The notes: generated by a model from the sequence alone, not told the origin. 64,000 nucleotides of DNA from Xanthomonas campestris pv. phormiicola (GCA_025666215.1 CP102593.1:1625001-1689000), one strand, 5' to 3'. Positions 25,244 to 35,125 are shown, counted from the first letter of the stretch. Numbers and translations: made by a program.

Positions 25244-26299
25244 TCAGCGCGATGCGGTCGGCAGCTCGTCCCACACCTTCGGATCCTCGGCGCCCAGCAC
25301 CCAGCAGCTGAAGCCTTCCAGGCCGTATTCCTTGACCAGGGCGTAGCGCGCGCGGAAGCTGCGCGCGTCCGGGCGGAACACCCACTCGCGCATGTCGTCG
25401 CGGTAGAAGTAGAACCACGACTCCTGCTCCTGCGCATCCCACTGCACGGTGGCGTTCTGCTCGATCGCCAGCGGGAAGGACTCGTCGGCGTCGATATAGT
25501 TCGCCGAGATGTTGGAGGCTTCGGTGCCGTCGGCCTTGACCGGGTTGCCGGTGTACCAGCGGTAGCCATAGGTGGCGATGCCCAGCGACAGCTTCTCCTT
25601 CGGCACCTGGGTCAGCGCATAGTCCAGATGCTTCTTCATCCACACCATGCCGTCGACCGGGCCGGGCGTGGTCCAGCGGGTGTGCTGGTCGTAGGTCATC
25701 AGGCTGACCAGGTCCACCGCCTGGCCCAGCGCCTTCAGGTCGTAGGCGCCGCGCCAGTACTCCCACATCCACTTGGAGAACGGCCCGCCCTCGGCGTAGC
25801 CGGGTGCGTTCGGCACCACCGCCACCGACATCTTGAAGCCGGCCTTGTGCAGCGCGTCGGCGGTCTGCTTGACCATCAGCGTGTAGGCGTCGCGGTCGGT
25901 CCAGGCGATATTCTCGAAATCGAACTGGAAGCCGTAGTAGCCGTTCTTTTTGCCGTGGATCAGCAGCGAAGCGATCATGCGCTGCTTCGCCTCCTCGTCG
26001 TGCATCAGCTTGTGGAAGCCGTCGCGGCCGGTGGTCATCGACAGGATCGGCATCACCCGCAGCTTCTTCTGCTTGGCGATGTCGTAGATGTAGGTGTTGG
26101 GGGTGCCGTTGACCAGGCCGTTCTGGTCCACGCCGTACCAGGTCGGCACCACCACGTCGATCTTGTCGACGTTGGCCAGGAACGAGTTGGTCGATTTCTG
26201 CGTGCTCATCAGATAGAACAGCGCGGTCGGGTTCTTGGCCATGGCCGGAGCGCAGACCATGGACAGGGCAAGCAGCAGCCCGGCGAATCGCTTCATCAT
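25244..26299 (-). CDS. GH18 endo-beta-N-acetylglucosaminidase-like protein
   Basis: A 351-residue protein with a Sec signal peptide (MMKRFAGLLLALSMVCAPAMA). The GH18 catalytic motif is FQFDFENI, with Glu129 as acid and Asp127 assisting. The surrounding sequence resembles the YaaH-like GH18 branch that includes bacterial ENGases. In the X. campestris cluster a GH18 ENGase cuts between the two core GlcNAc residues, freeing the glycan; that is the likely role. It is 13 bases after the GH29 stop and 55 bases before the GH20 start, part of one transcript. ATGATG offers two adjacent starts. Confidence 0.88.
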   Translation of the reverse strand: MMKRFAGLLLALSMVCAPAMAKNPTALFYLMSTQKSTNSFLANVDKIDVVVPTWYGVDQNGLVNGTPNTYIYDIAKQKKLRVMPILSMTTGRDGFHKLMHDEEAKQRMIASLLIHGKKNGYYGFQFDFENIAWTDRDAYTLMVKQTADALHKAGFKMSVAVVPNAPGYAEGGPFSKWMWEYWRGAYDLKALGQAVDLVSLMTYDQHTRWTTPGPVDGMVWMKKHLDYALTQVPKEKLSLGIATYGYRWYTGNPVKADGTEASNISANYIDADESFPLAIEQNATVQWDAQEQESWFYFYRDDMREWVFRPDARSFRARYALVKEYGLEGFSCWVLGAEDPKVWDELPTASR

Positions 26300-26312
26300 C
26301 GGGGAATATCCG

Positions 26313-27995
26313 TCAGCGGGTGGAGGTGGGGGAGGGCAGGTCGATGCGGAACACGTAGGCGTGTTCGCCGGCGGGCTTGGCCGGCAGGGTCAGGTGCAGG
26401 CCGTCGGCGCGCTGTTCGAACGGCACTTTCTTGCCGGTGGCCAGCAGGGTCACGCCGCGCACGCCGTCGGCGGCGGCGAGCGAGCGGATCACCGCCCTGC
26501 CGTCGCCCGGCCAGCCCAGCTCGATCGCGTACAGCGCGCCGTGGCCGGTGGTGAAGCGGAAATCCTCGGCGGTGTAGGGCTTGGTCTTGGTGTCCTGGAA
26601 GGTGCCGCCGACCACTTCGGTCGGGCCTTCGCCGTAGGTGCGCCACGGCTGGCTGTCGTAGATCGCCTCGCCGTTGGTCTTCAGCCACTTGCCGATCGAC
26701 AGCAGGATGTCGCGCTCGGTGTCGGGGATCGAGCCGTCGGCGCGCGGGCCGATGTTGAGCATCAGGTTGCCGTTCTTGCTGACCACGTCCACCAGCATGT
26801 GCACGATGAAGGTGGGCGTCTTGTAGGTGTCGTTCTCCACATAGCCCCACGAGGCGTTGCTGACCGAGGTGTCGGTCTGCCAGTGGGTCGGATGGATGCC
26901 GGTGAGCTGGCCGCGCTCGATGTCCAGCGTGCCGGCGCCTTCCGGGAACGCGCCGAGCTTGTAGTTCACCACCACCCCGTCGCCGCGCGCGGCAGCATGG
27001 TTGTAGTAGTACGACAGCATGGTCGGCAGGGTGCTGCGGAAGGTCGGGTGCGCGATCCACCAGTCGAAGTAGATCAGCTCCGGGTCGTAGCGGTCGATCA
27101 GTTCGGTGGTGCGCGCCAGCCAGTCGTCCAGCCACGCCTGCGACACCGGCGTCCAGTCGTTGGCGACGTCAGCGTCGTCCTTGCCGGGAAGGCGGATCTG
27201 CGCCGGGCCGTACAGGCCGGCGTAGCGCGGATCGTTGACGTCCGACTCGAAGCTGCGGCCGCCATCGAAGAACCAGTTGTGCTCGGCGCGGTGCGAGGAC
27301 AGGCCGAAATGCAGGCCTTCGGCGCGGATCGCCTTGGACAGTTCGCCGATCACGTCACGCCTGGGGCCCATCTTGGTCGCGGTCCAGTCCGACAGCTGCG
27401 AGTCGTACATCGCGAAGCCGTCGTGGTGTTCGGCCACCGGCACCACGTAGCGCGCGCCGGCCTCGCGGAACAGCTTGGCCCAGCCCTGCGGGTCGAACTT
27501 GGGCGCGGTGAACAGCGGGATCAGGTCCTTGTAGCCGAAGGTGGACTGCGGGCCGTACTTCTCGCGGTGGTGCGCGTAGTCCTGGCTGTCCTTGGCGTCG
27601 GGTTGGTACATGTTGCGCGAATACCACTCGTTGCCGAAGGCCGGCACCGAGAACACGCCCCAGTGGATGAAGATGCCGAACTTGGCGTTGTCGTACCAGC
27701 CGGGCGAACGGTAGTGCTTCAGCGAGGTCCAGTCCGGGCGGAACGGCCCCTTGCGCGCGCCGGCATCGGCTTCGCGCACCAGCCGCGCGCGTTCGGGCGC
27801 GTACCTGGCGGTGGCCTGCAACCACTGCTGGTCGATCTGTTCGGGACTGAGGGTGGTGGCGGTGGGCGCGGTCGGCGAGGCGGCATCGTCCGCCGCGGCA
27901 AGGAAGGCGCTGGTGCACAGCACAGCGGACAGGGCGAGCGAAAAGGAGCGCAGGCGGCGGCTACGGCGCGGACGGAGGCGGCGGTCGAACGGCAT
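26313..27995 (-). CDS. GH29 alpha-L-fucosidase of the N-glycan cluster
   Basis: A 560-residue secreted enzyme with a Sec signal peptide (hydrophobic stretch LALSAVLCTSAFLAA, residues 21-35). GH29 features: FGIFIHWGVFSVPAFGNEWY near residue 110, EHHDGFAMYDS near 195, and the nucleophile Asp311 in LIYFDWW. NGNLMLNIGPRADG near 412 is also conserved. It would release alpha-linked fucose from Lewis-a antennae or the core. It is the first gene of the leftward hydrolase run, with AAAGGAG 9 bases before the ATG. Confidence 0.93.
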   Translation of the reverse strand: MPFDRRLRPRRSRRLRSFSLALSAVLCTSAFLAAADDAASPTAPTATTLSPEQIDQQWLQATARYAPERARLVREADAGARKGPFRPDWTSLKHYRSPGWYDNAKFGIFIHWGVFSVPAFGNEWYSRNMYQPDAKDSQDYAHHREKYGPQSTFGYKDLIPLFTAPKFDPQGWAKLFREAGARYVVPVAEHHDGFAMYDSQLSDWTATKMGPRRDVIGELSKAIRAEGLHFGLSSHRAEHNWFFDGGRSFESDVNDPRYAGLYGPAQIRLPGKDDADVANDWTPVSQAWLDDWLARTTELIDRYDPELIYFDWWIAHPTFRSTLPTMLSYYYNHAAARGDGVVVNYKLGAFPEGAGTLDIERGQLTGIHPTHWQTDTSVSNASWGYVENDTYKTPTFIVHMLVDVVSKNGNLMLNIGPRADGSIPDTERDILLSIGKWLKTNGEAIYDSQPWRTYGEGPTEVVGGTFQDTKTKPYTAEDFRFTTGHGALYAIELGWPGDGRAVIRSLAAADGVRGVTLLATGKKVPFEQRADGLHLTLPAKPAGEHAYVFRIDLPSPTSTR

Positions 27996-28060
27996 GGGAA
28001 CTACGCTCCTTTGGCAAAGACGGTCATCGGTTGCCCGGAGGCGACCGGCGATACATGCCG

Positions 28061-28078
28061 CGGCAGCGAGCGCTGCCG
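28061..28078. promoter_or_regulatory. inverted repeat upstream of the hydrolase genes
   Basis: CGGCAGC-GAGC-GCTGCCG, centred about 75 bases upstream of the GH29 start. It may be an operator for a LacI-type protein or only an RNA hairpin. It does not match the TGACAnCGnTGTCA palindrome. Confidence 0.3.
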
Positions 28079-28293
28079 GCAGGTATCGGAGAGGCGATGG
28101 GGCGGTACGGGCTTGCGCGAATCACACGTCCGATTATGCAACAGCTCGCAGTGCGATGAGTCGCTTTTCATGGCGCAAATCAAGTGGTTTTCATCGAATC
28201 GGCAAGCGTGTCGATCGATGTCGCGCACTGGCACGCGGGCGCGGCGGCTGCGCATGGCGCAGCGTGTCGATGCCGCGACGCACAAACGAAAAA

Positions 28294-28322
28294 GGGCGGG
28301 CGATAAGCAATATCGCCCGCCC
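28294..28322 (-). terminator. terminator of TBDR1
   Basis: A perfect 12-bp stem GGGCGGGCGATA/TATCGCCCGCCC with a 5-base loop. On the minus strand it is followed by TTTTTCGTT. It separates TBDR1 from the hydrolase run. Confidence 0.9.
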
Positions 28323-28366
28323 CCGAAAAACACGTGCGACCAGGCGGTGGTCGCACGCGCGGCGCA

Positions 28367-31024
28367 TCAGAACTTGAAGTTCAGCTGCGCCTGGTAGCCG
28401 CGGCCGTTCTTGTACATGCCGATCGGCGCGTACTTGACCTCGTTGTACCAGTAGTACGTGGAGTCGAGCAGGTTGGTGGCGCTGACGCTGACGCTCATCC
28501 AGTCGTTGATCTCGTACGAGGCGGTCAGGTCGAGTTGCTTGTACTCGTCGGTGAACACGTTCGATTCCAGACGGCCGATCTGGGTGAAGTACTTGGAGCG
28601 GTAGCTGTAGTTCACGCGCACCATCCACGGGCCGTTTTCCCAGTAGGGGATCACGTTGTAGGTATTCTTGGACAGGTACGGCAGGTTCAGGCCGTTGCTG
28701 CTGTTGGATTCGGCATAGGTGTAGTTGGCTTGCAGGCCGAAGCCGTAACCGAACGCCTGCTGATAGTTCAGCGATGCGCCCTTGACCTTGGCGCCCGTCG
28801 CGTTCTCCGGCCGGGTGACGCTGTAGGGCTGGTTGACGATGTTGTTGGTCGGGTCGCTCAGGTTCTCCGTCGTCGTCGTGGTGACGATGTAGGAGCTGAT
28901 GTCGCGGTAGAACACTTCCGCCGACAGCATGCTGGAAGGCGCGAAGTACCATTCTGCCGCCAGGTCGTAGTTGTTCGACTGATAGGGCTTGAGGTCCGGG
29001 TTGCCGCCGCTGGCGGTCAGGTCGCCACTGGTGCTGTTGAGCGTGAACGAACCGGCCAGATCGCCGTAGCGAGGGCGGGCGATGACTTTGGCCGCCGAGA
29101 AGCGCAGCACCTTGTCGTCGTCTAGGTCATAGGCGATATTGAAGCTCGGCAGCGGCTTGTAATAATGCGTGCTGCTCTGCACCGGGGTGTAGGTGGCGCC
29201 GCCATCGTTGGTCTGCCAGTAGGAGGACTTGTCCTTGGTGTCCACATAGCGCAGGCCGAGATTGCCGCGCAACTTGCCAGACTCGAAGTTCAACTGTGCG
29301 TACAGGTCGCTGGTGATCTCCTTGACATCGAAGATCTGACCATACTTGGGCAGCATGGCGCCCTGCGGCAGCGACTTCAGGTATTTCAGGATCGCGCTGC
29401 GACTGGCTGTGGGCCAGTTGGTCAGATCGCCGCTGGCGCCCAGCCCGTCGTATAGGCCGTTGGGGGTGGTGCCCGGGCTGAAATCGGTGAGCAGGATGTC
29501 CTGGTCGGCGTATAGCGCGTTGCCGCGTGAATTCTGACCATTGTCGTGGTTGATGTACTTGTAGCCGAGCTGAAGTTTGTTCAGCGGACCCCAATCCAGG
29601 TCGCGCGCCGCATCGAACTGGAAGTACTTTTCCTTGTCCTTGGTGGTCGTGTATTCCAGGCCGCCGGCCTGCTGGCCCGAGGCCAGGCCCCAGTTGGACG
29701 CCGAGTTGTCGTCGTAGGTGACGCCGGTGTGGGAGCCGTCGTAGTTGAAGTTGTAGCCGCCGTTCTGCAGCAGGAACTTCATCAGGTATTCGGGATTCTT
29801 GCCGCCGGTTGCTTCCGTGGTGCCGACCTGCGAGGTAAGCACCCACTTGTCGCCGTAGAAGTCGTGGCGCAGGTTCAGGCTCTTGGTGACCACCTCGCTC
29901 TCGCGATAGTTGGCGTCCAGCTGCGCGTAGGGCTGCGCCAGGCTGCCGTCGGAAACGGTGGCCGAGGTGATGTAGCCGTTCTGCACGTTGGCCTGGGTGA
30001 CCAGGCGCTGGTTATTGATACTTACGCTCGGATCGGCGGTCGAAGGAGAGCCACAGGAGGTACAGACGTAGCGCGATTCGCTGAAGTTGTTGTACTTGCC
30101 CTTGATGTAGATGCCGGTCAGGTTGAACTCGTTCTGTTCGTTCGGCTTCCACTGCAGCGCGCCCTGCAGGCCGTTGCGCTCGCGGGTCTGCTGGAAGTAG
30201 GCGCTGTTGATGCCGGCCGGGATCTTGGCGGTAGCGACGTTACCACCGTCGCCCGTGATCGTAGCCGTGGATGGAATATTGGCGCCGGTGCCGTAGCCGA
30301 AGAACTCGATGCCAGCGCGCGAGATGTCCTGCTTGTCGTGCGTGGCGGAGATCAACGCGCCGAAGGTCTCGTCGTCGTTCTTCCAGCTCCACAGCGCCGA
30401 GCCGCGCGGGTTGCCTTCTTCCGAGCGGTCGTTGTAGTTGTAGCCGACCGAGCCGCGGATGGTGTTCTTCGGCAGGTCCAGCGGCTTGCGGGTGTGCACG
30501 ATCACGGTGCCGCCGATCGAGCCTTCGTCGATGCGCGCTTCCGGGGTCTTGTAGACCTCCATCAGGCCGATGATTTCCGGCGACAGCAGGGTGTAGTTGA
30601 AGGTACGGCCGCTGGTGTCGGTCGGGTTGCCGCCCCAGTCGCCCGAGGCGATGGTCTGGCCGTTGAGCAGCACGCGGTTCAGCGCCGGATCGGTGCCGTT
30701 GATGCTGACCTTTTCGCCTTCGCCGAACTGGCGATCGACGCTGATGCCGGGCAGGTGCGCCAGCGACTCGGCGGCGTTGGTGTCCGGGAACTTGCCGATG
30801 TCCTCGGCGCTGATCGCGTCGACGATGGAGTTGGCCGAGCGCTTGACCGCCTGGCTCTTCTCCAGCGAGGCGCGGTAGCCGGTGACGGTGATGGTGTCGA
30901 GTTCTTGCACGCTCTTGGAAGCGTTGCCGGAAGCGGGCGCTTCCTGGGCGGCGGCGATGCCGGTACCGGACAGATACAACGCAGCCATGATGCTGACGGC
31001 TAAAGTGGTGGTGCGGCTATTCAT
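28367..31024 (-). CDS. TonB-dependent receptor 1 (N-glycan/GlcNAc uptake candidate)
   Basis: An 885-residue outer-membrane receptor. The signal peptide runs to about residue 30 (IAAAQ), with a TonB-box-like LDTITVTG near 48, a plug domain (about 60-190) with INGTDPALNRVLLNGQ, and a 22-strand barrel ending in Phe. It belongs to the Xanthomonas TBDR type linked to carbohydrate loci. It is a close tandem paralogue of TBDR2, with almost the same plug. ATG 31024 follows AGGGG; an ATG-type start at 31276 would add a stretch with no protein character. Expression probably starts near 31524 from a TTGACA/TACAGA promoter overlapped by a GlcNAc-type operator, giving a leader of about 500 bases. The substrate is inferred from neighbours. 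Confidence 0.9.
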   Translation of the reverse strand: MNSRTTTLAVSIMAALYLSGTGIAAAQEAPASGNASKSVQELDTITVTGYRASLEKSQAVKRSANSIVDAISAEDIGKFPDTNAAESLAHLPGISVDRQFGEGEKVSINGTDPALNRVLLNGQTIASGDWGGNPTDTSGRTFNYTLLSPEIIGLMEVYKTPEARIDEGSIGGTVIVHTRKPLDLPKNTIRGSVGYNYNDRSEEGNPRGSALWSWKNDDETFGALISATHDKQDISRAGIEFFGYGTGANIPSTATITGDGGNVATAKIPAGINSAYFQQTRERNGLQGALQWKPNEQNEFNLTGIYIKGKYNNFSESRYVCTSCGSPSTADPSVSINNQRLVTQANVQNGYITSATVSDGSLAQPYAQLDANYRESEVVTKSLNLRHDFYGDKWVLTSQVGTTEATGGKNPEYLMKFLLQNGGYNFNYDGSHTGVTYDDNSASNWGLASGQQAGGLEYTTTKDKEKYFQFDAARDLDWGPLNKLQLGYKYINHDNGQNSRGNALYADQDILLTDFSPGTTPNGLYDGLGASGDLTNWPTASRSAILKYLKSLPQGAMLPKYGQIFDVKEITSDLYAQLNFESGKLRGNLGLRYVDTKDKSSYWQTNDGGATYTPVQSSTHYYKPLPSFNIAYDLDDDKVLRFSAAKVIARPRYGDLAGSFTLNSTSGDLTASGGNPDLKPYQSNNYDLAAEWYFAPSSMLSAEVFYRDISSYIVTTTTTENLSDPTNNIVNQPYSVTRPENATGAKVKGASLNYQQAFGYGFGLQANYTYAESNSSNGLNLPYLSKNTYNVIPYWENGPWMVRVNYSYRSKYFTQIGRLESNVFTDEYKQLDLTASYEINDWMSVSVSATNLLDSTYYWYNEVKYAPIGMYKNGRGYQAQLNFKF

Positions 31025-31288
31025 GTTGGCTAAACCCCTGCTGTTTGATGAGTGCGTTGGGCAAGAAGCACCACCCGTCACGCGGTGTGCAGGCCGCTGC
31101 CGGCCTTGCTGACCAGTGAGGTCGGCTTGGTGTCCCTGGTGCTGCTTCGGTGCGTGTCGTCCGGCATCTCTAATGACGTGGCGCCTGGGACCGGCGGCAC
31201 CGACGCGCCGGTCTGCATATTTCCTGGTACTGCTGAAGAGCGATTGCGAAAGCGCGGCAGCCGGGAGGCCAGGCATCCCGGTTGCGTC

Positions 31289-31507
31289 TTACCTAATGCG
31301 AGGTGCAGGAGCAGGAGAAAGTGCGGTGGGACGACTGCGAAGCGTGCATTGGCTGTGTGGCGACATCGGTCCGCTCCCGTGGAATGCCTTCAATTCGTCG
31401 ATGGAAGGTGTTGGCGCCGTCCGGCCGTGCCGAACCGTGCGTGTGTCATTCCGGTCGCCGCCTGACGCAATCGCACGCGCGTCTGACCGGGACTGGCATT
31501 TCCACAT
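31289..31507 (-). CDS. possible leader ORF upstream of TBDR1
   Basis: A 72-codon frame starting MWKCQSRSDARA. AGGAGG lies 7 bases before its ATG and only a few bases after the predicted transcription start. The sequence is Arg/Pro-rich and shows no family. It could be a regulatory upstream ORF or mere chance. Confidence 0.25.
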   Translation of the reverse strand: MWKCQSRSDARAIASGGDRNDTRTVRHGRTAPTPSIDELKAFHGSGPMSPHSQCTLRSRPTALSPAPAPRIR

Positions 31508-31530
31508 TCCATAACCTCCTGTGTCTCGAG

Positions 31531-31558
31531 TCTGTAACACCGCTGACAGCGTTGTCAA
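31531..31558 (-). promoter_or_regulatory. TBDR1 promoter with NagR/NagQ-type operator
   Basis: On the minus strand TTGACA (31553-31558) and TACAGA (31531-31536) are spaced 16 bases apart. The palindrome TGACAGCGTTGTCA at 31544-31557 overlaps the -35 box. The same arrangement occurs at two other genes in this window. Confidence 0.7.
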
Positions 31559-31829
31559 TACTTCCTTCACATATTTTTGACTGTCTGTGCCGATGCCGGC
31601 AAACGGCCTTGTGGCAAGGGTTCCCGGGGTCCCGGCAGGGCCGCGCTGGGGGGCGATATTGTTGCGTCGCAGCAGGTTTGGCGGGACGCGGTGGACCTCG
31701 CATGCTTGCTGCCGGCGGACAGGGTCGGTAACGGTCTACGTGCCGTGCGGCGCTTTGGATGCAGCGGTTCTGACGAATGGGCGCCGGTGATCCAAGGTGG
31801 CGGCGGCCTTGCAAGCGCCGCAATGTGCC

Positions 31830-31843
31830 TGACAACGTTATCA
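31830..31843. promoter_or_regulatory. additional NagR/NagQ-type palindrome
   Basis: TGACAACGTTATCA, 286 bp upstream (centre to centre) of the TBDR1 operator. No promoter elements are placed around it as at the other sites. Confidence 0.5.
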
Positions 31844-31973
31844 AGAGTGGTCCGGCAGCGACGTGCCATCCATGCTGGATGCGTTTCTCTGTGCTTTGCG
31901 GCCGCAGGTTCTTGCGCGGGCGAAGCCTTCGCGGTGGCGGATGGGCGCTGTCGTTCGCGCCGGCAGGAGCGCG

Positions 31974-32017
31974 CCCACAAAAAAGCCCCCGTCGCTGGAC
32001 GGGGGCTTTTTTGTGGG
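31974..32017 (-). terminator. bidirectional terminator after TBDR2
   Basis: A perfect 20-bp stem with a 4-base loop (31994-31997): CCCACAAAAAAGCCCCCGTC and complement. T runs are present on both strands. It ends TBDR2 transcription 17 bases after its stop. Confidence 0.92.
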
Positions 32018-32033
32018 GAACGTCGGCGAGGGC

Positions 32034-34679
32034 TTAGAACTTGAAGTTCAGTGTCGCCTGGTAGGAACGGCCGTTCTTGTACTCGCCGATCGGGGCGTAC
32101 TTGACCTTGTTGTACCAGTAGTAGGTCGAGTCCAGCAGATTGGTGGCGCTGAAGTTGATGCTCAGCCACTTGTTCACGTTGTACGACGCCGACAGGTCCA
32201 GCTCCTTGTAGGCGTCGGCGAAGTAGGTGGAGTTGAGGCGGCCGATCTGGGTGAAGTACTCCGAGCGCCAGCTGTAGTTGACGCGCACCATCCACGGCCC
32301 GTGTTCCCAGTAGGGGATCACGTTGTAGGTGTTCTTCGACAGGTACGGCATGTTCAGGCCGTTGCTGGTGTTGGCGGTGGCGTAGGTGTAGTTCGCCTGC
32401 AGGCCGAAGCCCAGGCCGAAGCTCTGCTGGTACATCGCCGAGGCGCCGCTGACGGTGGCGTTGGATGCGTTGACCGGCGAGCTGACCGAGTAGGTATGGG
32501 TGACGCCCGACGAATCCTGCAACTGCTGGTCGCTGGTGGTGGTGACGATGTAGGTGCCGATGTCGCGATAGAACAGTTCCATGCCGACCATGCTGCTCGG
32601 ATTGAAGTACCACTCCGCAGCGAGGTCGTAGTTGGTCGATTCGTACGGCTTCAAATCCGGGTTGCCGCCGCTGGCGGTATAGACGCCGGTGGAGCTTTCG
32701 CTGAGCGCGATGGCGCCGGCGAGGTCGGAGTAGCGCGGGCGGGCGATGACCTTGGCCGCGGAGAAGCGCAGCACCGCATCGTCGGTCAGGTCGTAGGCGA
32801 TGTTGAAGCTGGGCAGGGGCTTGAAATAATCCTTGCTGACCGACTGCAGGTAATAGGTACTGCCGCTGTCTTCGGTGGCCCAGTAATTGGACTTGTCGGT
32901 CGTGTCGACCAGGCGCACGCCGAAGTTGCCGCGGAACTTGCCCCATTCGTAGTTGGCCTGAGCGTAGGCGTCCTTGGTGATTTCCTTGACGTCGAACGAG
33001 GAGGAATAGTCGTAGTAGTTGTGGCCCTGGTCGCCGAGCGACTTCAGGTAGGCGATGACCGAGCTCAGGCTGGCGCTGGACCAGTTGACCAGATCGCCGC
33101 TGGCGCCGAGTCCGTCGTACAGTCCGCTCGGGGTGCTGGTCAGGCCGAAGTCGCTGAGCGAGACGTCCGACGTGGCATACAGCGAGCTGCCCCATGCCGA
33201 GTTGCTGTTTTCGTGGTTGATGTACTTCACCCCGAGCAGCAGCTTGTTGATCGGCCCCCAGCTCACGTCGCGCGCGGCGTCGAACTGGAAGTACTTCTCG
33301 TTGTCGTGGCTGACCGAATAGTAGATGCCGCCGGCCTGCTGGCCGGTGGTCAGCCCCCAGTTGCCGGCGCTGGCGTCGTCGTAGTTGACCGAGGTGTTGC
33401 TGCCGTCGTAGGAGAAGTCGTAGCCGCCGTTCTGCAGCAGGAACTTCATCAGGTATTCCGGGTCCTTGCCGCCGCGCGCGCCGGTGGTGCCCATCTGCGA
33501 GGTCAGTACCCAGTTGTCGCCATAGAAGTCGTGACGCAGGTTCAGGCTCTTGGTGGTGACGGTGGTCTTGCGGTAGTTGGTATCCAGTTGCGCATACGGT
33601 TGGCCGTTGCCGGTATCGCTGGAGACCGACGCGGAGGTGATGTAGCCGTTGTCCACGGTCGCCGAGGTGACCTTGGCCAGGTCGCTGTTGCAGCCCGGAC
33701 AAATGTAGCGGGACTGGCTGTAGTTGTTGTACACGCCGCGGATGTAGATCCCGGTCAGGTTGAACTCGTTCTGCTCGTTCGGCTTCCACTGCAGCGCGGC
33801 CTGCACGCCGTCGCGTTGCCGGGTCTGCTCGAAATAGGAGCTGTTGATGCCGACCGGCACCTTGGCGGTGGCGGTGTCGCCGCTGCCGCTGATGCTGGCG
33901 GTGCCGGGAATGCTGGCGCCGGTGGTGTAGCCGAAGAATTCGATGCCGGCGCGGTCGATCTCTTCCTTGTCGTGGGTCGCTGCAACCAGCAAGCCCAGGG
34001 TTTCGTCGTCGTTCTTCCAGCTCCACAGGGCCGATCCGCGCGGGTTCGACTTGCCGGAGCGGTCGTTGTAGGAGTAGCCCAGCGAGCCGCGGATGGTGTT
34101 CTTCGGCAGGTCCAGGGGCTTGCGCGTGCTGATCATCACCGTGCCGCCGATCGAGCCTTCGTCGATATGCGCTTCGGGCGATTTGTACACCTGCATCAGG
34201 CCGATGATTTCCGGCGACAGCAGGGTGTAGTTGAAGGTGCGGCCGCTGGTGTCGGTCGGGTTGCCGCCCCAGTCGCCCGAGGCGATGGTCTGGCCATTGA
34301 CCAGCACGCGGTTCAGCGCCGGATCGGTGCCGTTGATGCTGACCTTCTCGCCTTCGCCGAACTGGCGATCGACGCTGATGCCGGGCAGGTGCGACAGCGA
34401 TTCGGCGGCATTGGTATCCGGGAACTTGCCGATGTCCTCGGCGCTGATCGCATCGACGATGGCGTTGGCCGAGCGCTTGACCGCCTGGCTCTTCTCCAGC
34501 GAGGCGCGATAGCCGGTGACGGTGATGGTGTCCAGTTGCTGCACCGTTTTCTCGCCGCTTTTCGAATCGCTGTCGGCGCTGGCCGTCGAGTCGGTCGGAA
34601 CGGTCTGTGCGGCGGCGTTTGCGGACAGATGCAAGGTGGCCATGATGCTGAGGGCGAGTGTGGTGTTGCGGCTTTTCAT
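32034..34679 (-). CDS. TonB-dependent receptor 2, paralogue of TBDR1
   Basis: An 881-residue receptor. The signal peptide ends near AAAQ (residue 25), with TonB-box-like LDTITVTG, then a plug nearly the same as that of TBDR1 (SINGTDPALNRVLVNGQ), and a barrel ending FKF. The plug DNA is so alike in the two genes that recent duplication or gene conversion is likely, while barrel loops differ. This suggests two receptors specialised for related oligosaccharides. It is transcribed alone: own promoter/operator at 35126-35153 and a strong terminator. The leader is about 440 bases. Confidence 0.9.
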   Translation of the reverse strand: MKSRNTTLALSIMATLHLSANAAAQTVPTDSTASADSDSKSGEKTVQQLDTITVTGYRASLEKSQAVKRSANAIVDAISAEDIGKFPDTNAAESLSHLPGISVDRQFGEGEKVSINGTDPALNRVLVNGQTIASGDWGGNPTDTSGRTFNYTLLSPEIIGLMQVYKSPEAHIDEGSIGGTVMISTRKPLDLPKNTIRGSLGYSYNDRSGKSNPRGSALWSWKNDDETLGLLVAATHDKEEIDRAGIEFFGYTTGASIPGTASISGSGDTATAKVPVGINSSYFEQTRQRDGVQAALQWKPNEQNEFNLTGIYIRGVYNNYSQSRYICPGCNSDLAKVTSATVDNGYITSASVSSDTGNGQPYAQLDTNYRKTTVTTKSLNLRHDFYGDNWVLTSQMGTTGARGGKDPEYLMKFLLQNGGYDFSYDGSNTSVNYDDASAGNWGLTTGQQAGGIYYSVSHDNEKYFQFDAARDVSWGPINKLLLGVKYINHENSNSAWGSSLYATSDVSLSDFGLTSTPSGLYDGLGASGDLVNWSSASLSSVIAYLKSLGDQGHNYYDYSSSFDVKEITKDAYAQANYEWGKFRGNFGVRLVDTTDKSNYWATEDSGSTYYLQSVSKDYFKPLPSFNIAYDLTDDAVLRFSAAKVIARPRYSDLAGAIALSESSTGVYTASGGNPDLKPYESTNYDLAAEWYFNPSSMVGMELFYRDIGTYIVTTTSDQQLQDSSGVTHTYSVSSPVNASNATVSGASAMYQQSFGLGFGLQANYTYATANTSNGLNMPYLSKNTYNVIPYWEHGPWMVRVNYSWRSEYFTQIGRLNSTYFADAYKELDLSASYNVNKWLSINFSATNLLDSTYYWYNKVKYAPIGEYKNGRSYQATLNFKF

Positions 34680-35125
34680 TGGCGGGAAACCTTATGAGGT
34701 GGTGACGCGGGCACGCGGCGGCCACCGAAAGGCCGGTGCACAGGGCCGCTGCCCGGGCTGTGGAAGCGCAGGAGCAACAAAGCGGATGACCGCTCAGCAA
34801 GTGGTTCGGTGCCTGTCGTCCGAAGGCTGACGTGGTGATCGCCGTCCGCCGGCACCGATGTCGCCGGACGTTCTGTGTTTCCTGTGTCTTAAGCGGCGGC
34901 CGGGCGGTGGTGCATGGCCTAGCCCGAAAATCCGTCGGTGGGATGCGGTGTCGCCGCGTGCGTCTGCGGGATGGAGGGCGAGCGATGGGGCGCGCGCACC
35001 GAAAGCGGCATGCGCTCGACGCTGCTGCCGGTTCCTGCGGCGCAACGTGTGCCGGCTGCGGCGAGGGTCGTGTCGAATTGGCCTAACATGCGGTGCCCCA
35101 TCCCCTGAACATGCGGTGTATTGAG

